Assembly: GCF_000378485.1 (NCBI RefSeq)
Contig: NZ_KB899973.1
Coordinates: 124,001 to 188,000, forward strand
Length of the DNA: 64,000 nucleotides
DNA from: Flavobacterium rivuli WB 3.3-2 = DSM 21788
GTDB taxonomy: Bacteria > Bacteroidota > Bacteroidia > Flavobacteriales > Flavobacteriaceae
Direction: 5' to 3'
Under the pieces are notes generated by a model that made no database searches, was not told the origin of the DNA, and saw nothing but the letters and a program-made list of their open reading frames with translations. Numbering within the stretch: position 1 is the stretch's first letter; each line of letters opens with the position of its first letter. A program made the position numbers and the translations under genes. Shown here one piece after another: positions 47,799 to 57,600 of the stretch.

Positions 47799-47990
47799 TG
47801 GCTTAAGAGTAAGGAGGTGCGTAAACTCTTGGACATATCAACAGGCACGCTCCAATACCTAGGCATAAATGGTACTTCACCTTATAGCAAAATTGGAGGA
47901 ATACTTTACTATAAATATTGCGATATCCTTAAACTGATAAGCGATAAAAAAAGAGGTCAGATGACACCCGAAAACCAATTTCAAATATGA
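47799..47990 (+). pseudogene. Truncated excisionase-like HTH gene (copy 2)
   Basis: The open frame starts without a start codon at WLKSKEVRKLLDISTGTLQYL and runs IGGILYYKYCDILKLIS to a TGA at 47988-47990. It matches the C-terminal two thirds of the genes at 45297 and 62120 (DWLKSRVVRKLLDMSPGTL). The N-terminal 30 or so residues are replaced exactly where the tRNA-like sequence ends, so the truncation is a recombination event. Confidence 0.72.
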
Positions 47991-48186
47991 GGTATTTCTG
48001 TGAAGAAATCACTAAATCCTCTTTAAAATTACCGTTAAAATTCATGCGTGAGTTATTCTGTGCAAGAGTTAAAATTCAGGCACATCTAATTATTTTATAA
48101 GTATTTACGAGTAGGTTGTCGGACTACTACTCCTACTCAAACAACAAATTAAACGCCCTGTAACTATTTATTATTTATAAATTTTT

Positions 48187-48339
48187 AATGAAGACCAGGC
48201 TGTAAAAAATATCCAACGCGACCATCAGGAGCGCCTGCTACCCTACTGGGAGCGTTTGAAGAAGCAAGGCGTGCCGAAAAAAAGAACCCAGCCGGAACAA
48301 AACCCTAACTTTCTGAAAAGCATATCTAATCTTATCTAA
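48187..48339 (+). pseudogene. Unidentified C-terminal gene fragment
   Basis: A 50-codon open stretch with no start codon ends at TAA 48337-48339. It has protein-like sequence (VKNIQRDHQERLLPYWERL and PKKRTQPEQNPNFL) and higher GC than the surrounding gap. It may be the tail of a mobilisation or replication protein, but the family is not recognised. The rest of the 47991-48604 gap shows nothing convincing. Confidence 0.35.
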
Positions 48340-48604
48340 ATAACTTTAGTCCCTTTAAAAAAGAATATCTAATGCCCAACTATAAAAGGAGACTTCGTAT
48401 CCCCTACCCGCTTATAAATGCTTTTTGCTCGTAACTGCTCAGGTACAACATAAAACTGCGAAGTGCATGGTATAAGAGTTTCTAAAATCGAATAGCTGTT
48501 GTAGGCACCATTTGGTATAGGAACGGGGGGAATTGGTATAATTTCCAAAACCAGCCTTATAAAAACGGGTATTTTGGCACTCATAATGACCAGAGTATCC
48601 AATT

Positions 48605-49924
48605 ATGAGCAAAAAAATCATCACACTTCTTCTCATTGCTGTATCCTGCCAGCTCTATGCACAGGAAACCTGGCAGCTCAGGCAGTGTATCGAATACGGC
48701 CTTGAACACAACCGTAATAATGCTATTTACACCAATCAGAAACGCGCCGCCGACGCACGCGCACGGGAAGCGCTGGCCGACTACCTGCCGCGCATCAGCC
48801 TGACCTCCACGCTCGACGACAATCTCAGGCTGCAGCAAACCGTGATACCGGCAGGGATATTCGGTGACCAGGACCTAAGGGTCAGCCTTACCAAGAAATT
48901 TGCCAGCAATGCCACGGCGCAGGTAGACCAGGTACTCTACGACCAGGCACTCCTTACCGGGCTTAGGGCGAACAAATACAACCGGCAGCAGGCAGCACTC
49001 AACCTCCAGCAATCCCGGGAGGCGATCATATACAACATTACCGCCGCCTACCTGGACATCTTTGTGTACCGCCAGCAGCTGGAACTCCTGCATTACAACC
49101 TTGAAACCTACCAGGGCCAGATAAATGTGCTCCAATTACAGGTGGACAAAGGCGTAACGCTACAAAAAGACCTGGATAAGGTACAGGTGGATTATAACAA
49201 CACCCGCTCCCAGCAGCGTGTAGCCCAAAGCAACCTGGAACTGGCGCACAATGAGCTTAAATTCGAAATGGGCTACCCCTTTGATACCCCCTTAAAGGTG
49301 GATACCGCTGCACCCGCAAACCCTGCTATAAAAAAGGATGTAGCATTCTCCCCCGAAGCCCGTATCGATTACCGCCTGGCTGCGCTGGATGTGCGGTTGA
49401 AGGAACTACAGCAAAAGAGCATCCGTGCCGGGGCACTCCCTACCCTTTCTGCCTACGCACGTTATGGGGCCGTGGGGTTTGGCGACCACCTGGACCAGGC
49501 CTACCGCGATCTCAACCCTTTTTCGGCCGTAGGCCTAAAGCTGACCATACCACTGCTGGACTTTTACAGGCGCAACGCCCGCTACCGCCAGGCAGAGGTG
49601 GAGCGCCTCAATGCCGAGGAAAACCTTACCCTTTCCGAAGGGCGCTACAGGATGGAATTTGACAACGCACAGGCCAAGCTCCTACAGGCGCAGTCCAATG
49701 TGGAGAACGACCAGCGTAACGTTACCCTTGCCCAGTCTGTGCTTACCGTTACCGACCTGCAGTTTAAAAAGGGAACGACCGACCTGACCGACTGGCTCAC
49801 GACACAAAACGCCTTGAAGCAGTCCCAGAACAGTTACCTCAGTTCACTCTATACCTATTACCTGGCGCGCATCGACCTTGAAAAAGCTGCCGGCACATTG
49901 CAAAATTTTTACAATTCATTATAA
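48605..49924 (+). CDS. TolC-family outer membrane efflux protein
   Basis: A 439-residue protein with a short signal peptide (IITLLLIAVSCQLYAQ) and two TolC/OEP repeats of long helices (about 20-220 and 240-430), for example YNITAAYLDIFVYRQQLELLHYNLETY and NAQAKLLQAQSNVENDQRNVTLAQ. It forms the outer membrane exit duct for the RND pump encoded downstream. It is the first gene of a three-gene operon with very short gaps (5 and 8 bases). GC content is clearly higher than in the neighbouring mobile genes. Confidence 0.9.
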   Translation: MSKKIITLLLIAVSCQLYAQETWQLRQCIEYGLEHNRNNAIYTNQKRAADARAREALADYLPRISLTSTLDDNLRLQQTVIPAGIFGDQDLRVSLTKKFASNATAQVDQVLYDQALLTGLRANKYNRQQAALNLQQSREAIIYNITAAYLDIFVYRQQLELLHYNLETYQGQINVLQLQVDKGVTLQKDLDKVQVDYNNTRSQQRVAQSNLELAHNELKFEMGYPFDTPLKVDTAAPANPAIKKDVAFSPEARIDYRLAALDVRLKELQQKSIRAGALPTLSAYARYGAVGFGDHLDQAYRDLNPFSAVGLKLTIPLLDFYRRNARYRQAEVERLNAEENLTLSEGRYRMEFDNAQAKLLQAQSNVENDQRNVTLAQSVLTVTDLQFKKGTTDLTDWLTTQNALKQSQNSYLSSLYTYYLARIDLEKAAGTLQNFYNSL

Positions 49925-49929
49925 GCACC

Positions 49930-50988
49930 ATGAAAAAGAAAGTACTGCTTGCCCTGATGGTAATTGGCCTTACGGCACTTATAGTTATACGGCTGGCTTC
50001 CAACAAGAATACCATAGACAAACGCAACCAACCGGAAACTGAAGTAGCCAAAGGCATTCCGGTAACCGTGGCAACTGCCGTTGAAGAAACCCTAAGCACG
50101 GAACTGGTAAAAACCGGTACACTGGCGCCCTTCCGCCAGGCCACCGTACTTGCAACGGCCAGCGGAAAGTTGCTGCGCCTGGATTTTGAGCTGGGTACCC
50201 CGGTACAGGAAGGGCAGCTGCTGGGCCGCATCGATACCCACCTTTTGCAGCTCGACCTTGAAAAATCGGAATCTGCCGCCCAAAAGCTAAGGCGTGACCT
50301 GCAGACGTACAGTGAACTCCTGGAAGGCAACGCCGCAACCCGCGAAAAGGTTGAGGAGGTCCGCCAAAACTACAACGAGGCGGCCAACCGCTCCTCTCAG
50401 CTGCGCCGTCAGATAGCTGATGCTTCCCTGAAAGCTCCCATTAGTGGTGTTATTGCCTCAAGGCCGGTAGAGCAGGGTGTCTTTGTCGCCTCCGGAAGCG
50501 AGGTGGCGACCATTGTCAACCTCTCCCGTGTCAAGGTAACTGTAAACCTGACCGAGGCGGAAGTGTACCAGGTTAGCGCGGGCCAAAAAATACTGCTGCA
50601 AACTGACGTTTACCCCGGCAGGGAGTGGCAGGGCACCCTATCGTACATCAGCCCACAGGCCGACGCAGCACACAATTACGCTGTAGAGATCTCCGCCGAA
50701 AACAACCGGGAGGCCCCACTGCGCTCCGGCACGTTCGTCAGGGTGGATTTCGCCGGAAGGGCGCCGCAAAAAATGCTGCTCATCCCAAGGGAAGCACTCC
50801 TGGAATCCACGCGTGATGCCTCGGTATATGTAATCCAGGCCGGCAAAGCGGTGCTGCGCCCCGTAAAGGCAGGCTCCGATTATGGCGGCCGCGTAGCCAT
50901 AATCGAAGGGCTTAAGCCGGGCGAGCAGGTCGTGACCTCGGGGCAGATCAATCTGCAAAGCGGAACGCCGGTAACCATCTCAAAATAA
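49930..50988 (+). CDS. RND efflux periplasmic adaptor (HlyD/AcrA family)
   Basis: A 352-residue membrane-fusion protein. An N-terminal anchor (VLLALMVIGLTALIVIRLA) is followed by a beta-barrel/lipoyl part (VKTGTLAPFRQATVLATASGKLLRLDFELGTPVQEGQLLGRID), a helical hairpin (residues about 105-155) and the second lipoyl half (ISGVIASRPVEQGVFVASGSEVATIV). The C-terminal membrane-proximal domain ends PGEQVVTSGQINLQSGTPVTI. It bridges the pump to the TolC partner. Confidence 0.92.
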   Translation: MKKKVLLALMVIGLTALIVIRLASNKNTIDKRNQPETEVAKGIPVTVATAVEETLSTELVKTGTLAPFRQATVLATASGKLLRLDFELGTPVQEGQLLGRIDTHLLQLDLEKSESAAQKLRRDLQTYSELLEGNAATREKVEEVRQNYNEAANRSSQLRRQIADASLKAPISGVIASRPVEQGVFVASGSEVATIVNLSRVKVTVNLTEAEVYQVSAGQKILLQTDVYPGREWQGTLSYISPQADAAHNYAVEISAENNREAPLRSGTFVRVDFAGRAPQKMLLIPREALLESTRDASVYVIQAGKAVLRPVKAGSDYGGRVAIIEGLKPGEQVVTSGQINLQSGTPVTISK

Positions 50989-50996
50989 TTTAAGCC

Positions 50997-53900
50997 ATGT
51001 CTATAACCGAAATTGCCATAAAGCGGCCCTTGCTGCTCATTGTAATCTTTACCGTGCTGGTACTCTTCGGGGTGCAGTGCTACTTGAGCCTCAACTACAA
51101 CCTGCTGCCCAAAATCGAGGTACCCACCGTATCGGTAAGCACCCTGTATCCCGGGGCTTCCGCCTCGGAAGTCCAGGTATCGGTAACCAAAAAGCTGGAG
51201 GATGCCTTTGCGGCTGTGGAAGGCCTTGACCAGATGAATTCCACTTCCCAGGAAAGCGTCTCGCAAATTACCCTCCAGTTTAAAAGCGGCACCAACCTCG
51301 AAGAGGCAGAACGCGCTGTGCAGCGTAAGGCCGACAAGGCCCTGAATGACCTGCCCGATACTTCCGAGAGGCCCCAGGTGAATAAGGTCAACCTGGAAGA
51401 AACCCCCGTGATAAAAGCCGGGGTAACCGCCGCCATGCCCCCAAGGGAACTTTATGATTTTGTGGATACCCAGCTGCGCCCCCTGTTGCAAAACGTGGCA
51501 GGTGTGGGGCAGGTAATTATTATCGGTGGCGACCAGCGCGAGGTTCAGGTACAGATCAACCGGGAACGCCTTCAGCAATACGGGCTTTCCCTCTCGCAGG
51601 TAACACAGGCGGTAAACAATGCCAACCTCTCCTTCCCTGCCGGCAGCATAGAAACACCCTCCCGCCAGCTTTCCATACGTTACGATGCCAACCTGAAGTC
51701 CCTGGAAGAATTGCGCCGCCTCGCGGTGGCTACGGGAAAAGACGGCAGTATGATTTACCTTTCCGATGTGGCTGAGGTTGCCGATGGGACGGCAAAGACG
51801 ACGGCGATCAACCATATTAACGGCATCCCATCCATAGGGATACAGATCATAAAGCAAAACGATGCCAACGCTGTTGATGTAAGCCACCTGGTCAAACAGG
51901 CGCTACAGTCTATGGAAAACCAATACGGCGCGCGTAAACTTCACTTTGCCATCTCTTCGGACCAGAGCGTCTATACCCTGGAATCGGCCGATGCGGTAAT
52001 GCACGACCTGGTACTGGCGGTAGCCATCGTGGGGATCGTTATGCTGGCTTTCCTCCACAGCCTGCGCAGTTCGCTGTTTGTACTGGTAGCACTACCCTCG
52101 TCGATCATACCTACCTTCATCGCGATGTACCTCCTGGGTTTTTCCCTTAACCTGATGACCCTTATGGCCATGTCACTGGTCGTTGGGATATTGGTCGATG
52201 ACTCTATTGTGGTGCTTGAGAATATTTACCGGCACCTGGAAATGGGCACCGATAAACGGACCGCCGCCTTAAAGGGCCGTAACGAGATCGGCTTTACCGC
52301 ACTGGCCATAACCCTTGTGGATGTCGTGGTATTCCTTCCCCTGGCCCTGGCCGGGGGAATGATCGGCTCCATCCTCCGGGAATTCTCCCTGGTCGTGGTG
52401 ATCTCGACCCTGATGAGCCTGTTTGTATCCTTTACCATCACTCCCCTATTGGCAAGCCGCTTTGGGCGTGTGGAACACCTGGACAAGGCAACCCTGTGGG
52501 GACGCGCAAACCTGGGCTTTGAGCAGTTCCTGGACCGCATTAAGGAAGATTACGGCACACTGCTGAAAATCGCGCTGGGTAAGAAAAGGTGGGTGCTCTC
52601 AGCCACCCTACTGCTCCTTATCGGTTCCATTGCCCTGGTGCCTACAGGATTTATTGGGGCGGCGTTCATACCGGCTACAGACCAGGGCGACCTGGTGATC
52701 AACCTCGAACTGGAGCCTACCGCACCAATCTACCGTACCAACCTGATGGCCCAGAAAGCCGAAAAGATACTGCTGTCCCAATCCCAGGTAAAGCAGGCTT
52801 TTTCCAGTATCGGTTTTGTAAGTGGCAGCGTCTCGGGAGCCGCCTCTAATGCCAACCTGGCGGAGATAACCATAACCCTGGTCGACAAAAAGCAGCGTGA
52901 CCAAAGTGCTGAAGAATTCGGTATTGCCATGCAGCGCAGGCTGAGCAGTGTGCTCCCGGGGGTGAAGATAACCGCTTCCGCCATATCCATAACCGGAAAT
53001 GTCAACAGTGCCCCGGTACAGATCGCCATTAAGGGTACGGATATAACACAGGTACGACAGGTCGCGGAAGCCTACAGGACTGTTGTCGCCTCAATACCGG
53101 GCACTAAATTTGTAAAGCTTTCCGTAAAGGACCCTAAGCCCGAGGTAGCGATACAGCTCGACCGTGAGAAAATGGCGCTCCTGGGGCTCAACGCCGCACA
53201 AGTGGGTGCTACCCTGCAAAATGCGTTCAGCGGCAGCGACCAGAGCCTATTCCGCGAGGGGGGCAATGAATACGACATACTGGTGCGCCTGGACCATTTT
53301 AACCGTTCCGATATAAGTAATGTACGCAACATGCCCTTTGTGAACACGCTGGGACAAACGGTAACACTGGGACAATTTGCAACAGTGGGCGAAGCGCTGG
53401 GTGAGACCACCCTGCAGCGTATCAACAGGCTAAACGCCATCACCGTGCAGGCCAATGTTGCCGGCCGGCCTTCCGGTACCGTTACCGATGAGATCAGGGC
53501 CAAAGCAGCCTCGGTCAAAATTCCCGAGGGCATCGCCGTCAGCTACCTTGGGGACGCCAAGAACCAGGGTGATGCCTTTGGAAGCCTGGGCCTGGCACTG
53601 CTTACCGCCATCATCCTGGTTTACCTGATCATGGTGGCGCTGTATGAGAATGCGGTGTACCCCTTTGTCGTGCTTTTTTCAATCCCCGTGGCGCTCGTGG
53701 GTGCGCTCCTTGCACTGGCCCTGACCATGGAAACCCTGAACATATTTACCATCATAGGGATGATCATGCTCCTGGGGCTGGTATCCAAGAATGCAATACT
53801 GATTGTCGATTTCACCAACCACCTGCGGGATGAAGGGCATAGCGTTCGCCAGGCTTTAGTGGAGGCCGGTAAAGAACGTTTACGCCCAATCCTGATGACC

Positions 53901-54092
53901 ACACTCGCCATGATACTTGGCATGCTCCCCATCGCCATTGCCAGCGGTGCCGGCTCTGAAATTAAGAACGGCATGGCATGGGTAATTATCGGCGGGCTCA
54001 CAAGTTCCATGGTGCTTACCTTATTTGTGGTGCCCAGCATGTACCTGATCATCGACAACCTGCTCACGGCACTAAAACGCCCTAAACCCTGA
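50997..54092 (+). CDS. RND multidrug efflux permease (AcrB/MexB-like)
   Basis: A 1031-residue permease, the usual family length. The N-terminal helix (PLLLIVIFTVLVLFGVQCYLSL), two large periplasmic loops and 12 TM helices are evident. The proton-relay Asp pair D401-D402 sits in GILVDDSIVVLEN, corresponding to the Asp pair in TM4 of AcrB. A second copy of the fold shows MLLGLVSKNAILIVDF. It exports drugs or metabolites with proton motive force as the third gene of the operon. A terminator follows 28 bp later. Confidence 0.93.
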   Translation: MSITEIAIKRPLLLIVIFTVLVLFGVQCYLSLNYNLLPKIEVPTVSVSTLYPGASASEVQVSVTKKLEDAFAAVEGLDQMNSTSQESVSQITLQFKSGTNLEEAERAVQRKADKALNDLPDTSERPQVNKVNLEETPVIKAGVTAAMPPRELYDFVDTQLRPLLQNVAGVGQVIIIGGDQREVQVQINRERLQQYGLSLSQVTQAVNNANLSFPAGSIETPSRQLSIRYDANLKSLEELRRLAVATGKDGSMIYLSDVAEVADGTAKTTAINHINGIPSIGIQIIKQNDANAVDVSHLVKQALQSMENQYGARKLHFAISSDQSVYTLESADAVMHDLVLAVAIVGIVMLAFLHSLRSSLFVLVALPSSIIPTFIAMYLLGFSLNLMTLMAMSLVVGILVDDSIVVLENIYRHLEMGTDKRTAALKGRNEIGFTALAITLVDVVVFLPLALAGGMIGSILREFSLVVVISTLMSLFVSFTITPLLASRFGRVEHLDKATLWGRANLGFEQFLDRIKEDYGTLLKIALGKKRWVLSATLLLLIGSIALVPTGFIGAAFIPATDQGDLVINLELEPTAPIYRTNLMAQKAEKILLSQSQVKQAFSSIGFVSGSVSGAASNANLAEITITLVDKKQRDQSAEEFGIAMQRRLSSVLPGVKITASAISITGNVNSAPVQIAIKGTDITQVRQVAEAYRTVVASIPGTKFVKLSVKDPKPEVAIQLDREKMALLGLNAAQVGATLQNAFSGSDQSLFREGGNEYDILVRLDHFNRSDISNVRNMPFVNTLGQTVTLGQFATVGEALGETTLQRINRLNAITVQANVAGRPSGTVTDEIRAKAASVKIPEGIAVSYLGDAKNQGDAFGSLGLALLTAIILVYLIMVALYENAVYPFVVLFSIPVALVGALLALALTMETLNIFTIIGMIMLLGLVSKNAILIVDFTNHLRDEGHSVRQALVEAGKERLRPILMTTLAMILGMLPIAIASGAGSEIKNGMAWVIIGGLTSSMVLTLFVVPSMYLIIDNLLTALKRPKP

Positions 54093-54120
54093 CCCCTTTT
54101 ACCGTCCTCTATAGAAAGGG

Positions 54121-54150
54121 AAAGCCAGCCGATAACGGCTGGCTTTTCTG
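54121..54150. terminator. Terminator between the RND operon and the LytTR genes
   Basis: AAAGCCAGCC (54121-54130) pairs with GGCTGGCTTT (54137-54146) around GATAAC, followed by TCT on the plus strand. It sits between convergent genes ending at 54092 and 54170. Confidence 0.82.
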
Positions 54151-54169
54151 ATTTAAAGCGGCTCCCACC

Positions 54170-54895
54170 TTACCGTTCGGGGTTGAGGGCACCGCCGGTG
54201 TATTTGCTGAAAAATTCTTTTTTGTAGACCTCCCCTAACGGGATCTCCGATTCACCAAGGTAAATGGTATGATGGTCAAAAGAATCGATATAATCCCTGT
54301 TGATAAGGTAGGATTTACTTACGCGCATAAAAATATGCTGCGCTATTCTCTGGTGGATGTTCTTCAGGTTCATCGCTGTGATCAGCTTTTGCGTTTTGGT
54401 ATGGATTACCACATAATCTTTTAAACCCTCGATGTAACGGATGTCGGCGTAGGCGATCCGGTGGAAGCGGCGCTCGGATTTAATAACAAGGTAATCCTCA
54501 CTGTTGCCCTCAACAGTGCTTTTTTCGGTAGCCTCGGAAAGCAGCCCTGCATAAGTTGCCGCCTTTTTTATGGCCCGCTCCAGCCTGCCTTTCTCCACCG
54601 GCTTCAAAAGGTAATCAATCGCATCCAGCTCATAGCTCCTGAGCGCGTATTGCGGATAGGCAGTAGTGAAAACAATAAGGCTTTCCCCGGAAACCTGGGC
54701 AGCAAATTCCAGGCCGTTGACCATCGGCATTTCAATATCCAGGAACATCAGGTCTACACGATGCTCCCTCATATAAACAAGTGCTGCCGGGGCGTTGGAA
54801 AAGGTGCCCAGGATCTCAAGGTCTGAAACTTCCCGGATAAGGGCCTCCATCTCCGCGCGGGCAAGCGGCTCATCGTCAATAATGATACAATTCAT
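54170..54895 (-). CDS. LytTR-family response regulator
   Basis: A 241-residue regulator: a receiver domain (D8-D9, phosphoacceptor D53 in LMFLDIEMPMVNG) and a C-terminal LytTR DNA-binding domain (about 140-235, DYLVIKSERRFHRIAYADIRYIEGLKDYVVIHT, FMRVSKSYLINRDYIDSF). Its gene start overlaps the histidine kinase by 4 bp. Nearby 21-bp-spaced TACCAA repeats fit LytTR operators. It may control the kinase operon, the beta-barrel gene or the efflux pump. Confidence 0.9.
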   Translation of the reverse strand: MNCIIIDDEPLARAEMEALIREVSDLEILGTFSNAPAALVYMREHRVDLMFLDIEMPMVNGLEFAAQVSGESLIVFTTAYPQYALRSYELDAIDYLLKPVEKGRLERAIKKAATYAGLLSEATEKSTVEGNSEDYLVIKSERRFHRIAYADIRYIEGLKDYVVIHTKTQKLITAMNLKNIHQRIAQHIFMRVSKSYLINRDYIDSFDHHTIYLGESEIPLGEVYKKEFFSKYTGGALNPER

Positions 54896-55971
54896 ATCGG
54901 AATATTTAAAATAACGGTATATTCTTTTTCGGTAGTGCTGATATCCAGCCTGTAGTCCGTGCCATACAGCAGGCTGAGGCGCCTTTTTATATTGGGCAGG
55001 CCAAGCCCGCTGCTGCCTTCCCGGGGCGCAACATAGTCCACACTTCTCGAATTACGGCAGGTAAACTCCAGCCGCTCGCCCTTTACCTCTACGCTCATAC
55101 AGATATAGGAAGGGCTATCACTAATGTCCACACTGTGCTTAACCGCATTTTCGGCAAAAGTGGTAAAAAGGTTAGGGGGTATAAGCAGGGTGCCCAGCAA
55201 TTTTGGGTCTGCCATAGATGTAATGTTTACCGAGAGATTGTCCCGGCGAAGCTTCTCCAGATCCATGAAGTTGGACAGGAATTTTATTTCAGAACGCAAA
55301 GGCGTACCGGGTTCATTATTCTCATAAAGCTGGTAACGCAAAAATTCCGATAGCTTCATGATCACCATAGTTGCCTTTTCAGGGTTGCTGCGCACCAGCG
55401 CCTTGATCCCGTTGAGCATATTAAAGAGGAAGTGCGGGTTGATCTGGTTGCGAAGCTCGCTAAGCTCCATCGACAGGGTCAGGTTGCTCAGTTCGGTAAT
55501 CCGCTGGTTATCGGTTTTCCAGCGTTCAAAAAGCGAAAATGCTGTGGTCATCAGTATAATGGGCATCACTATGATGATCCCCTCATAAAATCCGGTATCA
55601 TCAGCCGCCTGTTGCCGCACTTCGGCTAACCTTAAGGGATCAAGGTACTTGGTAAGAACGCCGGACATAAGGAACAGGCCCAGGCTGACCAGCAGCAGCA
55701 AAAAGAGAAAGTATAGCGCGTACTGCCCACGGAAAAAAAACCGGGGCACCAGTACGTACATATTAATGTAAAACATGGCGATGAATGAGATGTGCACACA
55801 CAGCAGCCTTAGTAGCTTTACAGTGCCGATGTACTCCTTAAGCCAGTTCGAAAAAAAGATAATGCCCAGCAAAATGACCCACAGCATTATATGGCGCAGT
55901 ACCTTATAACGGGACTCGAAAAGCAGGTCAATCGCCCTTTTATCCCGGATCTGTGGGGTAGCTTGTTGCAT
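54892..55971 (-). CDS. LytS-type sensor histidine kinase
   Basis: A 359-residue kinase with four N-terminal TM helices (about 27-41, 53-76, 85-108, 130-148). The His_kinase (PF06580-type) block has phosphoacceptor H180 in QINPHFLFNMLNGIKAL, and a HATPase follows with N-box NLFTTFAENAVKHS and a glycine box EGSSGLGLPNIKRRL. It is cotranscribed with the LytTR regulator (4-bp overlap). The signal is unknown; proximity to the efflux operon suggests drug or envelope stress. Confidence 0.92.
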   Translation of the reverse strand: MQQATPQIRDKRAIDLLFESRYKVLRHIMLWVILLGIIFFSNWLKEYIGTVKLLRLLCVHISFIAMFYINMYVLVPRFFFRGQYALYFLFLLLLVSLGLFLMSGVLTKYLDPLRLAEVRQQAADDTGFYEGIIIVMPIILMTTAFSLFERWKTDNQRITELSNLTLSMELSELRNQINPHFLFNMLNGIKALVRSNPEKATMVIMKLSEFLRYQLYENNEPGTPLRSEIKFLSNFMDLEKLRRDNLSVNITSMADPKLLGTLLIPPNLFTTFAENAVKHSVDISDSPSYICMSVEVKGERLEFTCRNSRSVDYVAPREGSSGLGLPNIKRRLSLLYGTDYRLDISTTEKEYTVILNIPI

Positions 55972-56040
55972 TGTGGTAATGGTATTAATGATTCTTTAAA
56001 GCAAATATAAGGGATTATCCCACCGCGGCGTTTACTATTA

Positions 56041-56112
56041 TACCAACCACCCTGTTCGTTCTACCAAATTTACCATGCAGCCCGTTTAGTCTAATTTGTA
56101 AGGGGTTTGGTA
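56041..56112. promoter_or_regulatory. Candidate LytTR binding repeats
   Basis: In the 267-bp divergent gap, TACCAA occurs at 56041-56046 and again at 56062-56067, exactly 21 bases apart, with TACCAT at 56071 and the reverse form TTGGTA at 56107-56112. LytTR regulators bind 9-bp direct repeats with this periodicity. The site could control both the kinase gene and the beta-barrel gene. Confidence 0.5.
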
Positions 56113-56238
56113 TAAATTTTAAATACCGCTTTCATATAATCCCTTCTTTTGTTACGGGAAGGCCTGGGATATCTTAGGGTACCTTCGGGCATTGCCATGA
56201 GAACGAGACGCTTTATGACCATAAATTAACACGACCCT

Positions 56239-57231
56239 ATGAAGATTCTTAAAAAAACACTATTAACCTGTTGTGCACTTGTGCCCTCTTTAGCAAGTTT
56301 CGCCCAAACCGCTACCGACAGCATCCCCAAAAAAGCCATCGCTTATGCAGCGGACAAATTCCCGATTGCCCGTGCCCTGAACATTGAGTTTACGCATACG
56401 GCTCCTTACAATTTTTCACCGGAGCAGCGCGGCACCGCCATGCCCGATGGGCGCGTAAACGGACTGAACCTGGCGAAAGTAAGTGCTAACGTAAACTTTA
56501 TAAAAAAAAGGAGCTGGATGCTGGGAGCCACCCTAAGTTATAAATACCTTAATTCGGAAGCAGCACTCACCTCCCCCACAACCGGGGAGAAAAGGCTGTT
56601 ACAGGAAGATTTCCACTATCAGTTTACCACGATTAATTTTATATACTTTACACGCATCTTTAAAAAAACCACCATATTTACCTCCAGCCTGATGCTGGAC
56701 GGCAGTGATAAGCATTTCGAGAGGTTTAAAGGTATCCTTACCGGAACTATGGTGCTCAAGGCAAATGCAAAAACCAAAATGACCGTTGGCCTGCTGGGGA
56801 ACATCGACCCTACCGCACAATCCCCCATCATCCCAACCTTTGGCTACGAACATCATTTTAATAATGGGTTCATCATTGACATCAACCTGCCTAAAAGCCT
56901 TATGCTGCGTAAAAATGTATTCAGCAATGGAAGGGTTTCCCTGGGAACCGAACTGGACCAGACTTCCTTTTATCTCTACAACCTGGATACAACCGGCCGC
57001 AGGTATGAATTCAGGCAGCTCGATATCAATTCCGGGCTCCTGTACGAGCACATGGTGGCCAACTATTTTATAATCACGGCGAAAACCGGGATCAAGCTAA
57101 GCCCTAACGGAAGGATTTTTGAAAAAAGTGGCTCATTTGCCGACCCCGTTTTTGAAATAAAAAACGACCCATCCTTTTACTTTAACTTTGGTGTATCCTT
57201 CAATCCGTTTGCTAAATACAAAAAGAGATAA
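56239..57231 (+). CDS. DUF6268-like outer membrane beta-barrel protein
   Basis: A 330-residue exported protein: a signal peptide (TLLTCCALVPSLASFAQ), then alternating strand pattern typical of a beta barrel (RSWMLGATLSYKYLNS, FQFTTINFIYFTRIF, MTVGLLGNIDP) with an aromatic C-terminal region FGVSFNPFAKYKKR. The family is probably DUF6268. It is divergent from the LytS kinase and downstream of LytTR-like repeats. It may be a regulated porin-like partner. Confidence 0.7.
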   Translation: MKILKKTLLTCCALVPSLASFAQTATDSIPKKAIAYAADKFPIARALNIEFTHTAPYNFSPEQRGTAMPDGRVNGLNLAKVSANVNFIKKRSWMLGATLSYKYLNSEAALTSPTTGEKRLLQEDFHYQFTTINFIYFTRIFKKTTIFTSSLMLDGSDKHFERFKGILTGTMVLKANAKTKMTVGLLGNIDPTAQSPIIPTFGYEHHFNNGFIIDINLPKSLMLRKNVFSNGRVSLGTELDQTSFYLYNLDTTGRRYEFRQLDINSGLLYEHMVANYFIITAKTGIKLSPNGRIFEKSGSFADPVFEIKNDPSFYFNFGVSFNPFAKYKKR

Positions 57232-57296
57232 CACCCTTTACAACGGTTGCTTCATAAGCCCTCGTAAAATAAATAAGCCCAACACAAGCACATAAT

Positions 57297-57545
57297 ATGG
57301 AAGGTACCGTTTACCATATCAATGCGGATAAGGCACGCTATTCACTCTACATAAGTGGCGACCTGTTTCTGATTTTCGAGCCCATTGGCCATTGTGAGCT
57401 GCTAAGGGGTGATATTATCAGGACTACGCCGGAGCGACTGGGTGAGGCCTCACTCTATAATATATCTACCAACTGCCAGTTTGATGCCTACCTGGAGAAT
57501 CTTGTTTCCGGGGATCGTGCCGCAAAGCGCGAATGCCTGCTCTAA
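57297..57545 (+). CDS. Small hypothetical protein
   Basis: An 82-residue beta-rich protein (VYHINADKARYSLYISGDLFLIFEPIGHCELLRGDII). The pattern suggests a small OB- or SH3-like fold (GTVYHINADKARY... IFEPIGHCELLRGDI), possibly an RNA- or cold-shock-like domain, but no firm family. It lies 66 bp after the beta-barrel gene on the same strand. Confidence 0.5.
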   Translation: MEGTVYHINADKARYSLYISGDLFLIFEPIGHCELLRGDIIRTTPERLGEASLYNISTNCQFDAYLENLVSGDRAAKRECLL

Positions 57546-57600
57546 GTGGCACTACCAACTCATTGCTCTCTTACTACGATACGTTCCTCTAACTGTAATC

